The translations under genes were made by a program, and so were the position numbers. From NCBI GenBank assembly GCA_037576215.1, contig JBANDB010000006.1, positions 1 through 64,000 of the forward strand: a DNA stretch of 64,000 nucleotides, in the 5' to 3' direction. The notes under the pieces were generated by a model. That model made no database searches and had not been told where the DNA came from. It saw only the letters and a program-made list of their open reading frames with translations. Numbering within the stretch: position 1 is the stretch's first letter; each line of letters opens with the position of its first letter. This DNA comes from Armillaria gallica (lineage: Eukaryota > Basidiomycota > Agaricomycetes > Agaricales > Physalacriaceae). Positions 20,947 to 34,303 of this stretch are shown piece after piece.

Positions 20947-23900
20947 ATGGACGGTGCATGCGCTGAAGCAACCTTTGGGCCTGCGTCGCCATGCAGGCAT
21001 ATGGATCTCACGTTGGGCTTCCAGTTCAGGTTAGTTTTAAGGACGTAAAAATGGAAAACACGCTTACCATGTTTTAAGATTCATGTCGATTCTTCCTGCA
21101 GCAATATTCATCTTCTGTGGTGTATTTCGTGCTGCCAGCCTTGTGCGATCTCCTCAAGTCACTCGCCGTGCAATCGATCTACTCTCGGCAGTGAAACTTC
21201 TTCTAGGCACGATACTTGCGGTATTCCTCGCGGTCACTCTTGCGTATGTGCCACGGGATGACTGGGGGAAATGGGCTACAGCTGGATACACCCTTGAGCT
21301 CGTTGCGGCGGTGAGTGTGAGCAGTTTGGAAGAATCTAATCAGCTTATGTCAGCATAGATTTGCCTGTCAATCGTTTCCTACCTTCATCACACCCGCTGC
21401 TTCGCTCCTAGCACCCTCATTGGACTGTATCTTTTTCTCTCTGTACTTTTTTCTGCAGCTCAGCTGCGAACGTATGTTACCGCCGACTTCCTTCATGCGA
21501 AATACTTTGCGCCCTTTGTCGTGTCATTTGCGGCGCGGGCGTGTTACTTGGTCGCTGAGCTGGCCCAGAAGCGACGGCTCCTGCGGGAAGCAGATAAGGT
21601 GAGAATATGCGCGATTTTACTGAAGTATCGCTGACTGTATCCAGCCCACAGCACTAGAGACAACCTCCTCACTACTGTCAAGGCTCTTCTTCGTGTATCT
21701 CTTTCCAGTTCTCCTCGGAGGATTCAAACGCGCCTTCGACCTCGATGACCTGGTCGCCTTTGGTCTGCCACCAATCTTGTCTGGAGTACCAGCAAATGCA
21801 GCACTGACCAAGGCTCTTTCCCGGTCGAAAGGCGCGGCTCGTATTCCAATATTCATTCCTTCCATAAGAGCTTTCCTTTCCCAATTTCTCGCCCCAGTCG
21901 TGCCCAAATGCATTCTGATAGCCACGACGTTTACACAACCGTTTCTTGTCGAGTCGATGCTTTCTTTTGTAGACTCGTACAGCGATTCGAATGGCGCGCG
22001 CGATGATCCAGCTCATGGCTGGGGCTTGGTTGGTGCATATGCCATCGTATATCTCGCTATAGCATCGTCCACTGCCCTTTACTGGGATAAGGTGTACACG
22101 ATGGTCGTCAGATATCGCGCCGCTCTAGTCGGTGTCATATTCGACAAGTCGATGCGCCTCTCGGCCTCGGTAGCAGAAAGCGAGGGTCGTGGTACTGCGG
22201 TAACCTACATGTGCGCCCTCTTGCCTTTTTTGTCTTCTTGCTGCTGACGTCATCCTTGTTAGGTCCGTTGATGTCGAGCGTGTATGCGAAGGGATTGCGT
22301 TCTTCCACGAACTATGGAGTGCTTTAATATCCATCGCAGTGGCGGCCGTTATTCTATGGTTCAAGGTATATCAAAAATAAGATGGATCTTCTGCCTTTAT
22401 CTAAATTAATGTAAGGCCTCTTTCGCAATGATTCCACCCATTGTGATTATGGTCGGATTCTTCGTCATCACCAGCCATATCGGAAACCACGTCGCGAAAG
22501 CACAAAAACGCTGGATGGGAAGTACTCAGGATAGGCTAAAAGTTCTGGTATGTTGTGGTATTCTTTATCGTCACACGTCCCATATTAATGCCTTTTCAGA
22601 CATCAGTCATGTCGCAAATCATTCCAATAAAACTTCTTGCCGTCGAACCAACGATGCCAAAGTGGATCGAACCGGTTAGGATCAGAGAAATAGGGTATCT
22701 CAAGACATTTTAGTCAGTGTTTGCTTCCTTTATTTCCTTTCAGTGTCCTTATGTGCCTGTCATCAAAGTGCACGGCTTGTCATTGTAGGCGTCTTGTCGT
22801 CTGCGACGATCAATTTTGCCGGCATTGCCGCGTTAGGGACGTTCGTTGGGCTAAAGTCGGAGGATCTTTATCCAGAGACTCTGTTTACCATATTGACTGT
22901 GGTTGTGAGTGTGTTCATGAATTTAACAAGTCAAAACTAATAAAGGTATCGTAGAATCTTGTCACACTACCAATCAGTACTGTAGGTAACTGCTTCCCGC
23001 TCTTACTCGCATCATATGCTAGCATGAAACGGATAGCCGGGTTTCTGTACGTCAAGCCGATGCCAGTCCAGAGCGCCTGCTAATATGCTACGCGACAGGT
23101 CGCTTCCTGAAAAGACCAGTTTCACGGAGCAAGACGCCTCGATAAACTCAAACTTTGCCGATGATGAGAAAAGCGACCTCAAGCATCAGAGCGATATTTC
23201 TCTCAGCACCTACGGTGCCTCTCGGGTGACACTGTCGCATGCAACAATCGCCGCTGGCAAAGACGGGAAGGCTTTGTTATCCGACTGCAGTGTGTCCTTT
23301 GGTATCAACAGCGTGAGCATGGTCGTAGGACCCGTCGGTGCCGTACGTTGTTTTATATCTCGCTTCGTCTGTTGCTATAAGCCAGTTTTTTTATTTAGGG
23401 AAAATCGATCCTCCTCAAAACTCTTCTCGGGGAGACCTCCTTCATAGATGGTGCAGACACTAGCGTTCTACCTCAAGGCCGGATAGCCTATGCGCCTCAA
23501 GAGGCGTTTGTATGGCCCACAACCGTGCGTGCCAACATCGTCTTGGACAACGAGTTCAACCCGCAGTGGTACGAGACGGTAGTAGAAGCATGCGCCCTGC
23601 GCCCTGATTTGGCACGTATGGCTAATGGTGATATGACCGAGATATCCCCAGGTTCCGTTAGTGGTGGACAAAAACAGCGTGTCGTAAGTGTCACCGCTGT
23701 TTTTGTGGCGAGTAATGTATTTATGATACGGAATAGTCCTTGGCGAGAGCTGTGTACGCCAAATGCGACGTTACTCTACTCGACGATTGTTTTTCGGCAC
23801 TGGTGAGGTATCCCCAACAGTGTTCGTATAGACTTTCTAATCTTGGTTTTAGGATTCCCATACGGCTGTTTCTGTGTTCGCAAGGCTTCTTGGTGAAGAC

Positions 23901-26626
23901 GGCTTGTTACGGGGGAAAGGGAAAATAGTCGTGCTTGTCACGCATAATTGTATGTCGACCTTACACGCCTGTCTTCCCGTCCTTATGCTGGCCACAGTGC
24001 AACACCTTGCATCCGCTGATCACATAGTCATCCTTGACTCTGGTGCGGTTGTAGCGGAGGGTAGTCTTTCCGAGCTACATGACAAGGACCTCGATGTCGC
24101 ACAATACATCGGAGAGAAAAAGGAGGAAGGCGAAGAGACCGAAGTCAAGGAAGAACCAAAGCCCAGCGTCGTCCCCACTAAAGAGGAAGAGACCAAAAAG
24201 CCAAGCCAAGCAGCCGAAAAAAAGGTCGACGAAGAAGAGAAGGGTGTTCGGGGTTCGACATCTTGGACAACTTATAAATTCTACATGAAAGCAGTAGGTG
24301 ACTCTTTATACCGGTCTCGAAATGTATGCTCAGATTTACCATTTCAGTGCGGTTGGGACAGGCTGGCGCTCTGCTTCACATGTCTTGTCATCTACACAGC
24401 GATGCAGATTGGTCTGCAGGTGGATACTTCATCGGCTCGTTTCTCTGTATGATATTTAACTTACTCTTTCAGATCCTGCTCAAACAGTGGTCCGAGAGTA
24501 ATACCACCTCGCACGGGCCTTGGCTTGGAGGCTATGCTGCGTTTGCCGTAACCTGCTTCTTGACATCGTTCATGACAATGTGGATGTACACTCAGGTCAC
24601 TGTGCCCCGTGCCTCCTTGATCATTCACGCGCAACAATTAACAGCTGTGCTCGCTGCTCCAGTCACATACTTCCAACGCACACCTTTGGCGAAATTGCAG
24701 AACCGATGGTCAAGTGATATGTTCATTGCTGACTTCGCCTTTCCCAGGGCTCTGCAGGACTTTACGTTCACGGCTGTTTACGTTGGTACGTCATGTGGAA
24801 TTTCAAAGATATCAACCCCATGTTTATTCTATTGGTTGTAGTGGGAGCTGTGATTCTCATTCTGATTGCTGTGAGTCGAAGGTCCTCGTAATTGTGACTG
24901 AAGCTAAGTCTCACTATCATGTAGGTGCCTTGGCTTGCAATATCTATCCCAGTCTTAGGTGTTGTCTACTGGGGCCTGCAGAAAGTATATCTGGTAAGGA
25001 CGCGAACACGTGGTCTTTGAGACATACTTTAATTTAATTCTACAGGCTACCTCAAGACAACTGCAACGATTGACCTTGAGCTCCAAAACACCGCTTTACA
25101 CGGCATTTACTGTAACGCTGTCTGGCCTGACAACGATTCGGGCATTCCATTCGGAGAAGCTCTTCAAGGACATGAGTGTATACCATCTCGACCGTTCTCA
25201 GGTTCCAATGTATTATCGTTACGCGGGAATCCGATTTTTGTAAGTCTTACATCTTCCCGGGAAGCTGTTTGGTCTGATAGCTTGGAAGACGCACTTCGTT
25301 GAACCTACTCACAGCCTGTGTCGCCATTGCCATCGCCGGTCTTGCCGTTGGGCTGCGTGGTTCCACCTCTGGAGGGTACCTGGGCGTCGCACTCTCCCAG
25401 CTTGTCAGTCTTGCGCAAAGTCTTATCAACCTGCTATTGGCGTACACTCGCGTCGAGAATGGTATTGTTTCGGTAGAACGGCTCTTCGAATTGGACGGGC
25501 TTCAGTCTGAGTCGAACTCGGACGAAGAAAGTAGACGAGAGCCTGGCTCTAAATGGCCCGTTTTTGGTTCCATCGAATTTCGTAATGTCGGTCTGAGATA
25601 TGGGTCAATAGATTTCTTTTTTAATCCATGTCCAACATTACTGATACCTTGTTTTCGATGTAGAGAAGACCTGGATCCTGTGCTTCATAACATCAGTTTC
25701 ACAGTTCAGGGTGGTGAGAAACTAGGTATCTGCGGACGCACAGGGTAAATCGGTTTCTTGGCATGTTGAACTATTGCTGACGATTGTAACAGGAGTGGCA
25801 AAAGTAGCACTGTTTTTGCACTGCTGCAAGGACTTGGCACGACGGGGCTTTGCACAGGCGAGATCTTCATCGATGGTATTGACCTAGCGACTGTACCTCT
25901 CGAGATGTTACGCTCGGCCATCAGGTGACAGCGATGCCGTTAGTTGCATCCACCAAGCATTGACTTTTGGCGTACCTATTAGCACGGTCTCGCAAGACCC
26001 TTTCTTGCTATATGCGAAGATGCGAGACAACTTGACTCTCGGATGTTCTGCAGAGATAGAAGATGAACAGATATGGGAAGCCCTCGAGCTAGTCGGCATG
26101 CGCAAGCTTGTCGAAGGCCTCGAGGGTCAACTTGATGCCATGGTCTCCGCAGATGGACTGCAATTTTCTGCTGGAGAGGTAGGCCTTTTCAACCTTTTGT
26201 ATGCGTTCCGCCGTTGAAGTATGTTTCAGCGTCAACTCCTCTGCATAGCCAGGGTTCTCTTGCAAAAGCGCAAAATTGTGGTCCTTGATGAGGCGTCTTC
26301 AAGGTGAGATAACTGTCATTGCCAGCACGTATTTTTAAATGATCCCTTTGTAGTATGGATACTTCTACAGACCAGCGGCTGTTATCTGTGCTCCAGAATA
26401 GTTTGCGAGAAGCGACAGTTATTTCAGTCGCACATCGCATCTGTGAGTAACATCTTCTCGATATCCTGGTGCAGTCGAACTAACCATTCACGTAGCTACT
26501 ATTGTGGATTACGATAAAGTCATGGTCCTTGATAACGGCCGTGTCGTGGAGATCGGGTCACCAAAAGATTTACTGCAACGTCCGGATTCGCTTTTCTACG
26601 CGCTTTACAAAAACCAGGCTCTGTGA
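20947..26626 (+). CDS. ABCC/MRP-type ABC transporter
   Basis: This large multi-exon gene starts at the ATG in ACCATGG (20947). The N-terminus has the ABCC signature FGPASPCRHMDLTLGF followed by hydrophobic segments (SILPAAIFIFCGVF and others). TMD1 covers about 21.7-23.1 kb. NBD1 (23.2-24.1 kb) has Walker A GPVGAGKS split by an intron, signature VSGGQKQRV and Walker B CDVTLLDDCFSAL. A charged linker rich in Lys/Glu follows, then TMD2 (24.3-25.5 kb). NBD2 has Walker A GRTGSGKSS, the Q-loop region STVSQDPFLL, FSAGERQLLCIARVLL, Walker B KIVVLDEASSRMD and the H-loop ISVAHRI. All motors look intact, so it should be an active ATP-driven exporter of organic anions or conjugates at the plasma or vacuolar membrane. 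Sharing a promoter with the adenylation enzyme suggests that it exports or sequesters the product. Confidence 0.9.
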
Positions 26627-28181
26627 GAGACCGCAACCGCAATTGTCGAATGTCTATGGGTCATAACGACCTTTTGCGGTCGATTCAAACTTAGAGTACA
26701 TGATAGATACGTTAGGGGGTACACAGATGATCGATTCACTCCAACATGTATCCTCTAGCTGCATTAATTAATACACAAAGCGATTACCCGAGAGTATTAA
26801 CAAGGCAGACGAATGGTCCCGAGCACATTTTGTCGTTCCTCGCACGCCCGGGTTTGTGTATCTCCAGGTCGCATGTTCTGGGAAGCGTTTCGCACTTTCA
26901 CGGTCATTAAAACGACCGAAACTAAAGCTGCCTCATCGATGATCCGGTGACCGACACTGGGGTCCGGTGAAAGGTACCATATACAAAATGCATTAGAGAG
27001 AATCATATTGTGAAGAGAGAAACCTTGTCGGGGCTTAGTAGTCCTAGGCTTTCTAGCAACAAGAGTCGTGGTATTTCTTGCCGTCCTTCTTGCCATCTTT
27101 ACCATTGTCGTAGTCATATTCCCAGGTCCGAAGGATGTCAATATTCTCGTCGACGACTAGGATACTGGGCCAGGGTACTAGTGAACTTGTCACGTACTTG
27201 CCAGGGTCCGGTGTCCTCAACTCCATCCTCGTGAGCAAACTAGAAAAATATTGGATACAGGGGGAAATGGAGTAGACATCAGATGTCCAGGCCTTGGCTT
27301 AAGTACATTCGTCGCAAAGGATCAGGTTCTGGTAGTCTCGTCCCTTCAGGTATAATCAAGGTGTGATCCGACTGTCGGACTGATCCGCTAGTACGCCTCG
27401 GTCCGAAAATATTATCGAGTCGTTTTGAAACTCCCCTCACGGAGGTTCTTACAGTCCGAAGGGTAAACATCCATGACTAAGTGAGGAGATACCAGTAGGA
27501 ATTTTTCTTGACGTTGCCGGTGCTGAGGGGAGTACTTTCCTTTGTTCCACCGCTAATCTTTCTTGTGCCTAAACACCGGTGCCCAGTCCTGTCCCCCTCT
27601 CCCCACCGCGACTGTTGCCTTGTCGTAAGTAGCTGTCCTTGCCGTTCTATCATTTGAAGGTGCTTTCGGATATTTGATTTTGCGCGGCTGCCGTCCCGGT
27701 GGTGGAATGACACCTTCTCCTTTTCTTATAGATTATATAAATATGGAGCTGGATGTGTGTTCTACTTACAAAAACACCAGAGGGACGAGGAAACAACGCC
27801 ATGGCAGCGGATTCCTAAACTTTAAGGGAGATAGATGCACAAATTGAAAGGAAACAATCGGGGCACCGGCAACTGCCGCTGCTCGCGTAGGCGCACACGG
27901 TAGCTGGCATCTGAAATTATTGACATGCTGGCATTATCATAGCTCCGAAAACACGAGACTCGTCGACCTTAATTTTTTCGGCATCGGGATTAGGGAGTCT
28001 ATGTACTGGCTAATTTTTCATTATAGTATTCAAGACATGGCGTAGAAAAGGTCGACACCAGTTTATACAAGTGAATAATGATATATCTCTGGCTGTAATC
28101 CAAGGTTCGAAAAGTAATATCCAAAGCCTCGAAACGTTATGCATATCTGACCGTAAATATGTCCTTTCGCGGCATCCTTCC
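26627..28181. other. 1.5 kb without a confident gene
   Basis: Minus-strand frames at 27477-27713, 27279-27470 and 27053-27238 lie in series and could be exons of one small protein with a lysine/aspartate-rich tail (YDYDNGKDGKKDGKK). I could not connect them with clean splice sites and recognise no family. Confidence 0.35.
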
Positions 28182-29035
28182 TCAGGCCGTACGACCCAAG
28201 CGACACAGCGCCAGAGCAGCGCGCAACATATCGTCGTCTGGCTCAGCATGGCGACGCACAGCGATGCTTCCTCCCGGCCCTTTCGTACACCTTGAATCAT
28301 TTGCGCTCCAGACCCTTGGGGGGGTGATGGCTTCATCAGTCGCATCATCCGTCTCGTCGCCGTCATCGACCGGTCCCCTCTCCTTTTCTGCCATCCTACG
28401 ACGCGCGCATGCCCATTCCAAGGTATGCCTCCGTGTGAGCTTGCCAAAAGCCACGTACTCCTTCTCTGGAGGGCTCGTAGGAGGAGCTGGTGGCGACGAG
28501 GGCATATTGTCCCAAAGAGACGCGTTGCGATCCTGCTTGCGAGACGGGGTGCCAGGTGTATGGTGTCGTTCTGAGCGCGAAGCAATATGGTCGAGTGACG
28601 GGCGCGCCGCGAGCTGCGACGCGTAGGGTTTGGATTTGGATTTCGGCTTGGGCTTCGGCTTTGGAGCAGCATCGACAGTAGTGTCGCAGAGGGATGGTAT
28701 ACTATTCAATGATCCCTTGCGCTCCATCTGGCGCTTGTTTTGGAACCAAATGGTAACGGACTTAAGCTCCCTTGAATTTGATATAAGGACGACGACGGAA
28801 CCAAATTTTTCGCGAGATGATACACATACATTGCACCTGCTTTTGCTACACCATCGCGCTGCTCTCGCGATGGGTGGGACGTTTGATGGAAAAGATTTTC
28901 GAGCATCATGAGCTGCACGCTGGTAAAGCGTTTCCGAGTGCGTCGTGAGCGGGTGCTGGTGTTGCTTCCGGCGTCGTCCGACTCGACACTAGTCGTCGAG
29001 GACGTCCGCGAGAGGGCGGGGGATACCAAGGGCAT
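28182..29035 (-). CDS. Homeobox transcription factor (hom1/hom2-like)
   Basis: Two exons (28830-29035 and 28182-28770, 59-bp intron) give 264 residues. The homeodomain spans about residues 31-90. It includes RRTRKRFTSVQLMMLENLF, the loop HQTSHPSREQR and the recognition helix VTIWFQNKRQMERK with invariant W, F, N and R. The intron falls just before helix 3; only the GTATGT donor at 28829 keeps the frame. The remainder is low-complexity (KPKPKPKSKSKP, acidic and proline-rich), as usual in this family, where members control fruiting-body development. It acts in the nucleus. A TATATAA box lies about 60 nt upstream of the ATG. The upstream in-frame ATG at 29122 would sit on the promoter and is less likely. 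Confidence 0.9.
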
Positions 29036-29093
29036 GGGGTATAGATGTGGCAGAAAGAGGGAAACGGCAGGTGGGTGATGGGACGTGAACGAC

Positions 29094-29100
29094 TTATATA
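29094..29100 (-). promoter_or_regulatory. TATA box of the homeobox gene
   Basis: TATATAA on the minus strand lies about 60 nt before the chosen start codon, a normal position for a fungal promoter. Confidence 0.5.
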
Positions 29101-30008
29101 ATACTTTCCAATTCCAACCCAAACGTCGCGTACGCGTTAGTCACGTGTATGGCGCATTCCGTCCGCTTAGATAAGCCGTATCAACGCGCACCGATTAGCC
29201 AATTTGTCCACTAACGGCCGTCATGGTCGACTTTGTGCGGTTTCAAAACACAAATACAAGGATAAAAATCACCAGATGTTACAAACTTTTAAACAACTGA
29301 CATCTGTATGGGAAGGCGAGGCTCTGGGTCATTCAGATGCGACCCTTTTTATCTTCCAGCATAATTCGTATCGATTCAAGATGGAATCCGGTGGCGAGGC
29401 GATTCTTTCGCTTTTGTGGAAGGCCATGAAACAGTCGAGGGACTTTACCTTACTGATTCGAGTGCGGGGATTGCTGCTGCGTCCCGCCTTGGTGCGCACC
29501 CGGCCCGCTATGCCGGCCGTCACTTTTTTCAAGTACCGCTCGTCCCCCCTTCCACAGAATCCAGACTCTACGTTTATGCATGATTTTTCTTCATGCGCTG
29601 AGTCAGGTTTACGAGGCTAATCGAATAATAGTGAAAAACTTGCGGGTCTGTTTCGCTGCATTTCCTCGCTAAAACTGGATATTAACCGGGTCAAACTGCA
29701 ATTGCTTCCGCTAAATTACCGCCACTACTCTCGCTGCATCCCATTATCATGTCTGCAGATGCTGCTTTCTTTCTTTCTGTTGGATCTCGTATGGCTGACC
29801 AATTTCTGGGCCCGCATGGCAATCGTCCAAGGGTTTGTTTAGAAACATGTAGGCTCAGACTGGCGAGACTCGTCCACTCCTTTTCAGCTTGGTCTCGTTC
29901 CTTTCTCTGTGGCCGCGTTCCTTTCTCTACGGCCAACAATCCCCTCGACCTTCTTGTTCATTCCACACTGTTTAGCCCCTTCTACTGAGCAGCAGACGCG
30001 ATTGCTTG
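29101..30008. other. Divergent intergenic region
   Basis: It separates the homeobox gene from the chitin deacetylase. The short open frames (for example 29204-29620) show no recognisable motif. Confidence 0.5.
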
Positions 30009-32336
30009 ATGTTGTTGGCGGTCTTTTCGATATTCTTCGTGCCCTTGGCGGTATTTACCCAGGATGGCAGTATTACTGTGTCTACAACGAGCGCAGAAGC
30101 GGCGGGCTACTCTTGTGATAGTACTCAATGTCGACTTCCGCACTGCAACTGCGCCAGTACAAACCCGCCTGGTGGGCTAGGTCCGGTGAGTATCCAATGT
30201 GTTCGCCATCTTAAGTTTCTCTCTTCTCTCGCTTTTTCTACAAATGCGGTGACAGGGGATGGTGTTAGCATCATCCAGAGAATATTTGGGAGATACCTTG
30301 ATGCTTGAGGGTGAACGGTGGCTAGTTGCTGCAGATATGCACTCGGTATACTCGGATGCATAGCGTTGCGTACATGTCTTCCTGATCGCCTTTCAGACTC
30401 ACGTCCCTCAGAGTGAAAAGGCAGGAAGGCTTACCTTTTCCTCGTCGGCCTTCTCCATTTTGGATATCTATACTTTTGTTATTGATATCTTGATGAAGCA
30501 CCGGAGAAGCACTGTTCTCAACAATTTCTTTATCTAGGCAGATACTCCCCAATTTATTGTCTTCACTGCCGATGACGCTATTCAATCCTACACCCTCGAT
30601 TCTGTGAACCAGTTTCTCGCCCAGAGGCAGAACCCTAATGGTTGTCGTCCCAAGATGACATATTATACGTCACTCAATTATACAAATTACACGCTAGTGA
30701 CAGGTGCGCGCGACGTCGGTGATCCCGACATGTTTTATTAACGGATCATTCAGATTGGTATGTCGCCGGGAACGAAATCGCAGATCACACGTAGGGGATA
30801 TTCGTAGGCTCTAACCATAAATTTACTCTTTTCATACAGGATGACCCACGTCGGAAGTCCGCCGAACAATGAAATTGATGGAAATTTGATCGCTTTGAAC
30901 GCTCTTGCCGGGATCCCGCTGGCCTCTATCAAAGGGTTCCGTGCGCCATTCCTCAATTACACGGTCGACACCCTTCAACACCTTGCGGATGCAGGCTTCA
31001 CATATGACTCCAGTGCCTCTGCATCGATTCCCGTGACTGACCCCAGCTCCGATGCATATTGGCCATATACTTTGGATTACGGTCTGGCCAACGACTGCCT
31101 CATGGTTGAAAATTCGTGCAAGGGCAGACCTAAGCTTCCCGGCTTCTGGGAGATTCCGATGTACGCCATGTTTGATAGCAGAGGTGCCAGCGGCCCGCAC
31201 TTGATGGATCCTTGGTTGTGAGTGCGGTTTCCATTGTGGTAATATCATAGCTGATTATTTGCTCTGGCCCTTAGGGACATTGCGGATGGTAATAGTCAGC
31301 CGAATGATACTGCTACACTGGAGTTTATGAAGAATACATTTACTGCACACTACAACGGCAATCGGCAACCATTTGGGTTATATACTCATCCTATTCACCT
31401 CGCTGTAGGTCGGCTGTCGTTCTCCCGCATCCTGCAGACTTATCAGGGTTTTTAGCGAGGCTATCCGGGAGTCCCTGTCCCTACGTTGACCATCAATATG
31501 ATCAATGAGTTCCTCGACTGGGCCCAAGAACAGCAGAATGGTATGAACTTTCCTTTCTGCCGTTGATGACGTTATATTCGCCCATTACCACTAGTCTGGA
31601 TTGTTTCTAGTGAACAGCTCCTTGCTTGGGTCCAGACACCCCAGTCGGTTTCGGATCTGAACAACTTTGATGCGTTGAAGTGTTCCACGCCTGACGTAGA
31701 TGCCTCTTTGCAGATATGCAACGGTATCCCGCAGAACGAGCAAGGTCTGTTGTCTCACTGCGCATTCTCTGATTTTCCCTTCTTCACATGTGTACGTTGG
31801 AGCATATGATCGTGATCATTGAATAACGACTGATTACTCATTCTTCCAGTACGGCTGTCCTGGGATCGAACCAACGCCAGAGAACCCGAACCCTGCCCAG
31901 GTCGTTCCCGGCGGTGATACTGCTCGTTTCCGGTGTGAGTGTCTTTAGTTTGTCCATCTTGTACAGAAGCTGTCTAATATATGCTTTTCAAGTACCGACG
32001 AACTGTTCCACGCCTTTCTGGGATCCAATCAAGGGCGAGTGTCTTTGTACATCTGACACCTGCTCGTTTACCGATGGCTCGAGGCCCATTGGAGTAAGTC
32101 GTTTCGTTATACGGGTGATGTGGCCTAACTGAGCTGGGCAGCCAAACGGGGCGAATCTGACTGGTGGTGGGACTGGAGGAGCTTCCACCACGACTGAAAT
32201 AGGGATTGCGTCTACCACTGCGTACATCCCGTTCAACGGGGCTTTACCTTCATTACCTCCCGGTGTGACGCTTGCTGTTATTATGGCGTTGATTGGAGCC
32301 GGGATGGGCACCTTTGAGGTTCTTGTTCGCGCGTAA
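30009..32336 (+). CDS. Secreted chitin deacetylase-like polysaccharide deacetylase (CE4)
   Basis: Ten exons (30009-30185, 30538-30703, 30754-30790, 30840-31217, 31275-31404, 31456-31540, 31595-31791, 31850-31934, 31993-32093, 32142-32336) sum to 516 codons plus stop. The first 17 residues (MLLAVFSIFFVPLAVFT) form a signal peptide. The CE4 catalytic region reads PQFIVFTADDAIQSY, with the metal-binding aspartate pair, then ADHTMTHVG supplying the two zinc histidines, then GFRAPFLNY. A cysteine-rich C-terminal part and a final hydrophobic segment (GVTLAVIMALIGAGMGTFEV) suggest a GPI anchor at the cell wall. Such enzymes remove acetyl groups from chitin to make chitosan or to soften the wall. The ATG follows an in-frame TTG and is the first good start. 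The first intron, 352 bp, is unusually long. Confidence 0.9.
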
Positions 32337-32651
32337 AGCATTTTGGACATTCATTTCATTGCGAACGCCGCAGCATACCTTTCGGAATTTATATCTCCGG
32401 ACTTGATTGGGACCCTTGCATAAGAACTTCGTTTTAGGTTTTTGCGTACAACTCTCTTCCTTGATATCGATTTAATTTTCCTTCTGATATTGTATAGATA
32501 GCTCTACGCTAATATGCTGCTAGTTGTGCGGCTTTTCGGATAAGATAATTAATACATCAATTGGTATATTTATATTATGAGCAGAAATTGTCGGTCTAGC
32601 TGGGATAAGATGGCTCGTCCTGAATGAAGCCTTATACGCAATGCAACAAGA
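32337..32651. other. Convergent 3' regions
   Basis: AT-rich sequence between the stops of the chitin deacetylase and the DUF6533 gene; nothing else is seen. Confidence 0.6.
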
Positions 32652-34303
32652 TTAGGAGTTACCATGCGCGTTCGTTGTACACTCCGACCCGAGTGGTTTC
32701 ATTGCATCAAAGTGATTCGTCCCTGGTGCTTCGTTGTCCGACTCATGAGAATTTTCTTCAACAATGATTTCTCCTTCTGTGTTGCCTCGTCTCCAGTTGA
32801 CTCGGCTCAGTTCGATGTTGTTCAGGAGCCAGGTAGTATCGGATCCGAGATGTGCAGCGAGAGAATGAATGCTGAACATGACACGAGATACGGCCATTGA
32901 TGTGACGGCAACGAGGAAGCTGTTAGCATGGTGAGTACTATCATCTGGGAATCAAGGGGCCGTGCCTTACTTTGAGTACATGACAACGATATTAAGCTAT
33001 GGCGGTTCATCAGTTCATCAGATAGATTATGAAGATGTAGGGCAGGGAACGAGCTCACTTGCGGATATTTATCAAAGAAAGATCCAATGGATGTAAATCC
33101 CACAGAAACTGGCGAAAGTGTTAGTAGAACGTTAGATATCTGTTCGAGGCCCTCACCAAAGACGACGAAGAAAAATAGACCGCCACTATATAGGACAAGG
33201 CAATCAGCGTTCAATGATGTCGCGGAATGGATGAAAGAACTCGTACTCTCTAAGAAGACGTTTCATCACTGGCGCCTGATTGAGCATGCGACGATTTTGA
33301 AGAGCGCGGAAAACTGTAAGAATGTATAGGAGGGACTGCTGTGTCTGTTAGCTGCAGTCTAATACTTCCGTGATGAGTATAAACCCACGTGCAGACACAA
33401 CGAAGGAAAGTAGATGTGCCAAAACATCGGTGGGCGGGAAACTCGACAACCTCGAACCTCGTAATGGATGAATGTCGGTAGAGGTATTCCGGTTTGGAGG
33501 ATTTTAACTTTTCGGGCGGCTATAATTGAGAATAACATCGAAGTAGATAATGATGTGATAAATGCCAAGACCGTGATTAAGCGGATGTTCTTGCTATTGG
33601 AGAACAGATACCACACTCGAAGGACGAGTATTGCTACGCGCTCTGTTATCGACTGGCATAATATGGGTTGAAGGAACAAACCTTGGACTATGCCAATTGC
33701 TGTTATGTTCCCAACAAATAGGAACTCCAGGGCTGGAATACAACTGTCACGCCGGAAGTAAGTGGTGGCGTTCCTATAGCGGTCAGTATAGAAAACTCAC
33801 AACTGTGGATATCGTGATTAGATATTTTAGGTTACACTATATATTTACTCACTTTCCCGCCAGGTTGAGGTAGAGATAGAACTGCAGGACGTACGATGAG
33901 CAGAGCAGCAGGATGGATGAAATACTGGTGCCATACCAGTCATGTGAAACCTGGTCCTCCCTGTCAGTTATCCCGAGAAGATTGAAGAACAGGCTTACGA
34001 TAATATGAAGAGCGCAAAGTAACGGTTCTGTGCAACACATGATAAGTGAGACTCCATGTTGGATGGAAGATGATTTCTAACCGCCAAAAATAACAGTCGT
34101 GAAATGGTCCACCTTCCATGCCAGAAGTACTCGACCTTGCGTGAAGGTGTGAAAAAGTGTGAAAGACGTGAAGCGAAGGGAACAATCACCTCTTCACCAA
34201 AAGTTATCAACCACTATAGATTGCACATTAATTGCAGCATGCATCGATAGAAGTGACATACTTCGTAAACTGTATGACCCGTGGTCAGAAACAGTTGTAC
34301 CAT
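32652..34303 (-). CDS. DUF6533-type seven-helix membrane protein
   Basis: Short exons chain into the standard layout of this agaricomycete family. VYEWLITFGEE|VEYFWHGRW|TISRLLFLA|NRYFALFI forms the N-terminal DUF6533 box. It is followed by SILLLCSSYVLQFYLYL, a long hydrophobic region (LITVLAFITSLSTSMLFSII), LYILTVFRAL-like sequence, FFFVVFGEGLEQISNVLLTL, and the family ending FLVAVTSMAVSRVMFSIHSL. The tail HLGSDTTWLLNNIELSRVNW is also characteristic. The protein should span the membrane about seven times. Its function is unknown; receptor-like roles have been proposed for the fold, but nothing here proves one. The start at 34303 (MVQLFLTTGHTVYE) is tentative, because one more upstream exon is possible. 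Confidence 0.75.

Noticed and set aside
27053..27713. Three serial minus-strand frames as one gene
   Set aside because: No pair of clean GT-AG borders joins them in phase and no family is recognised; mentioned only in the intergenic entry.
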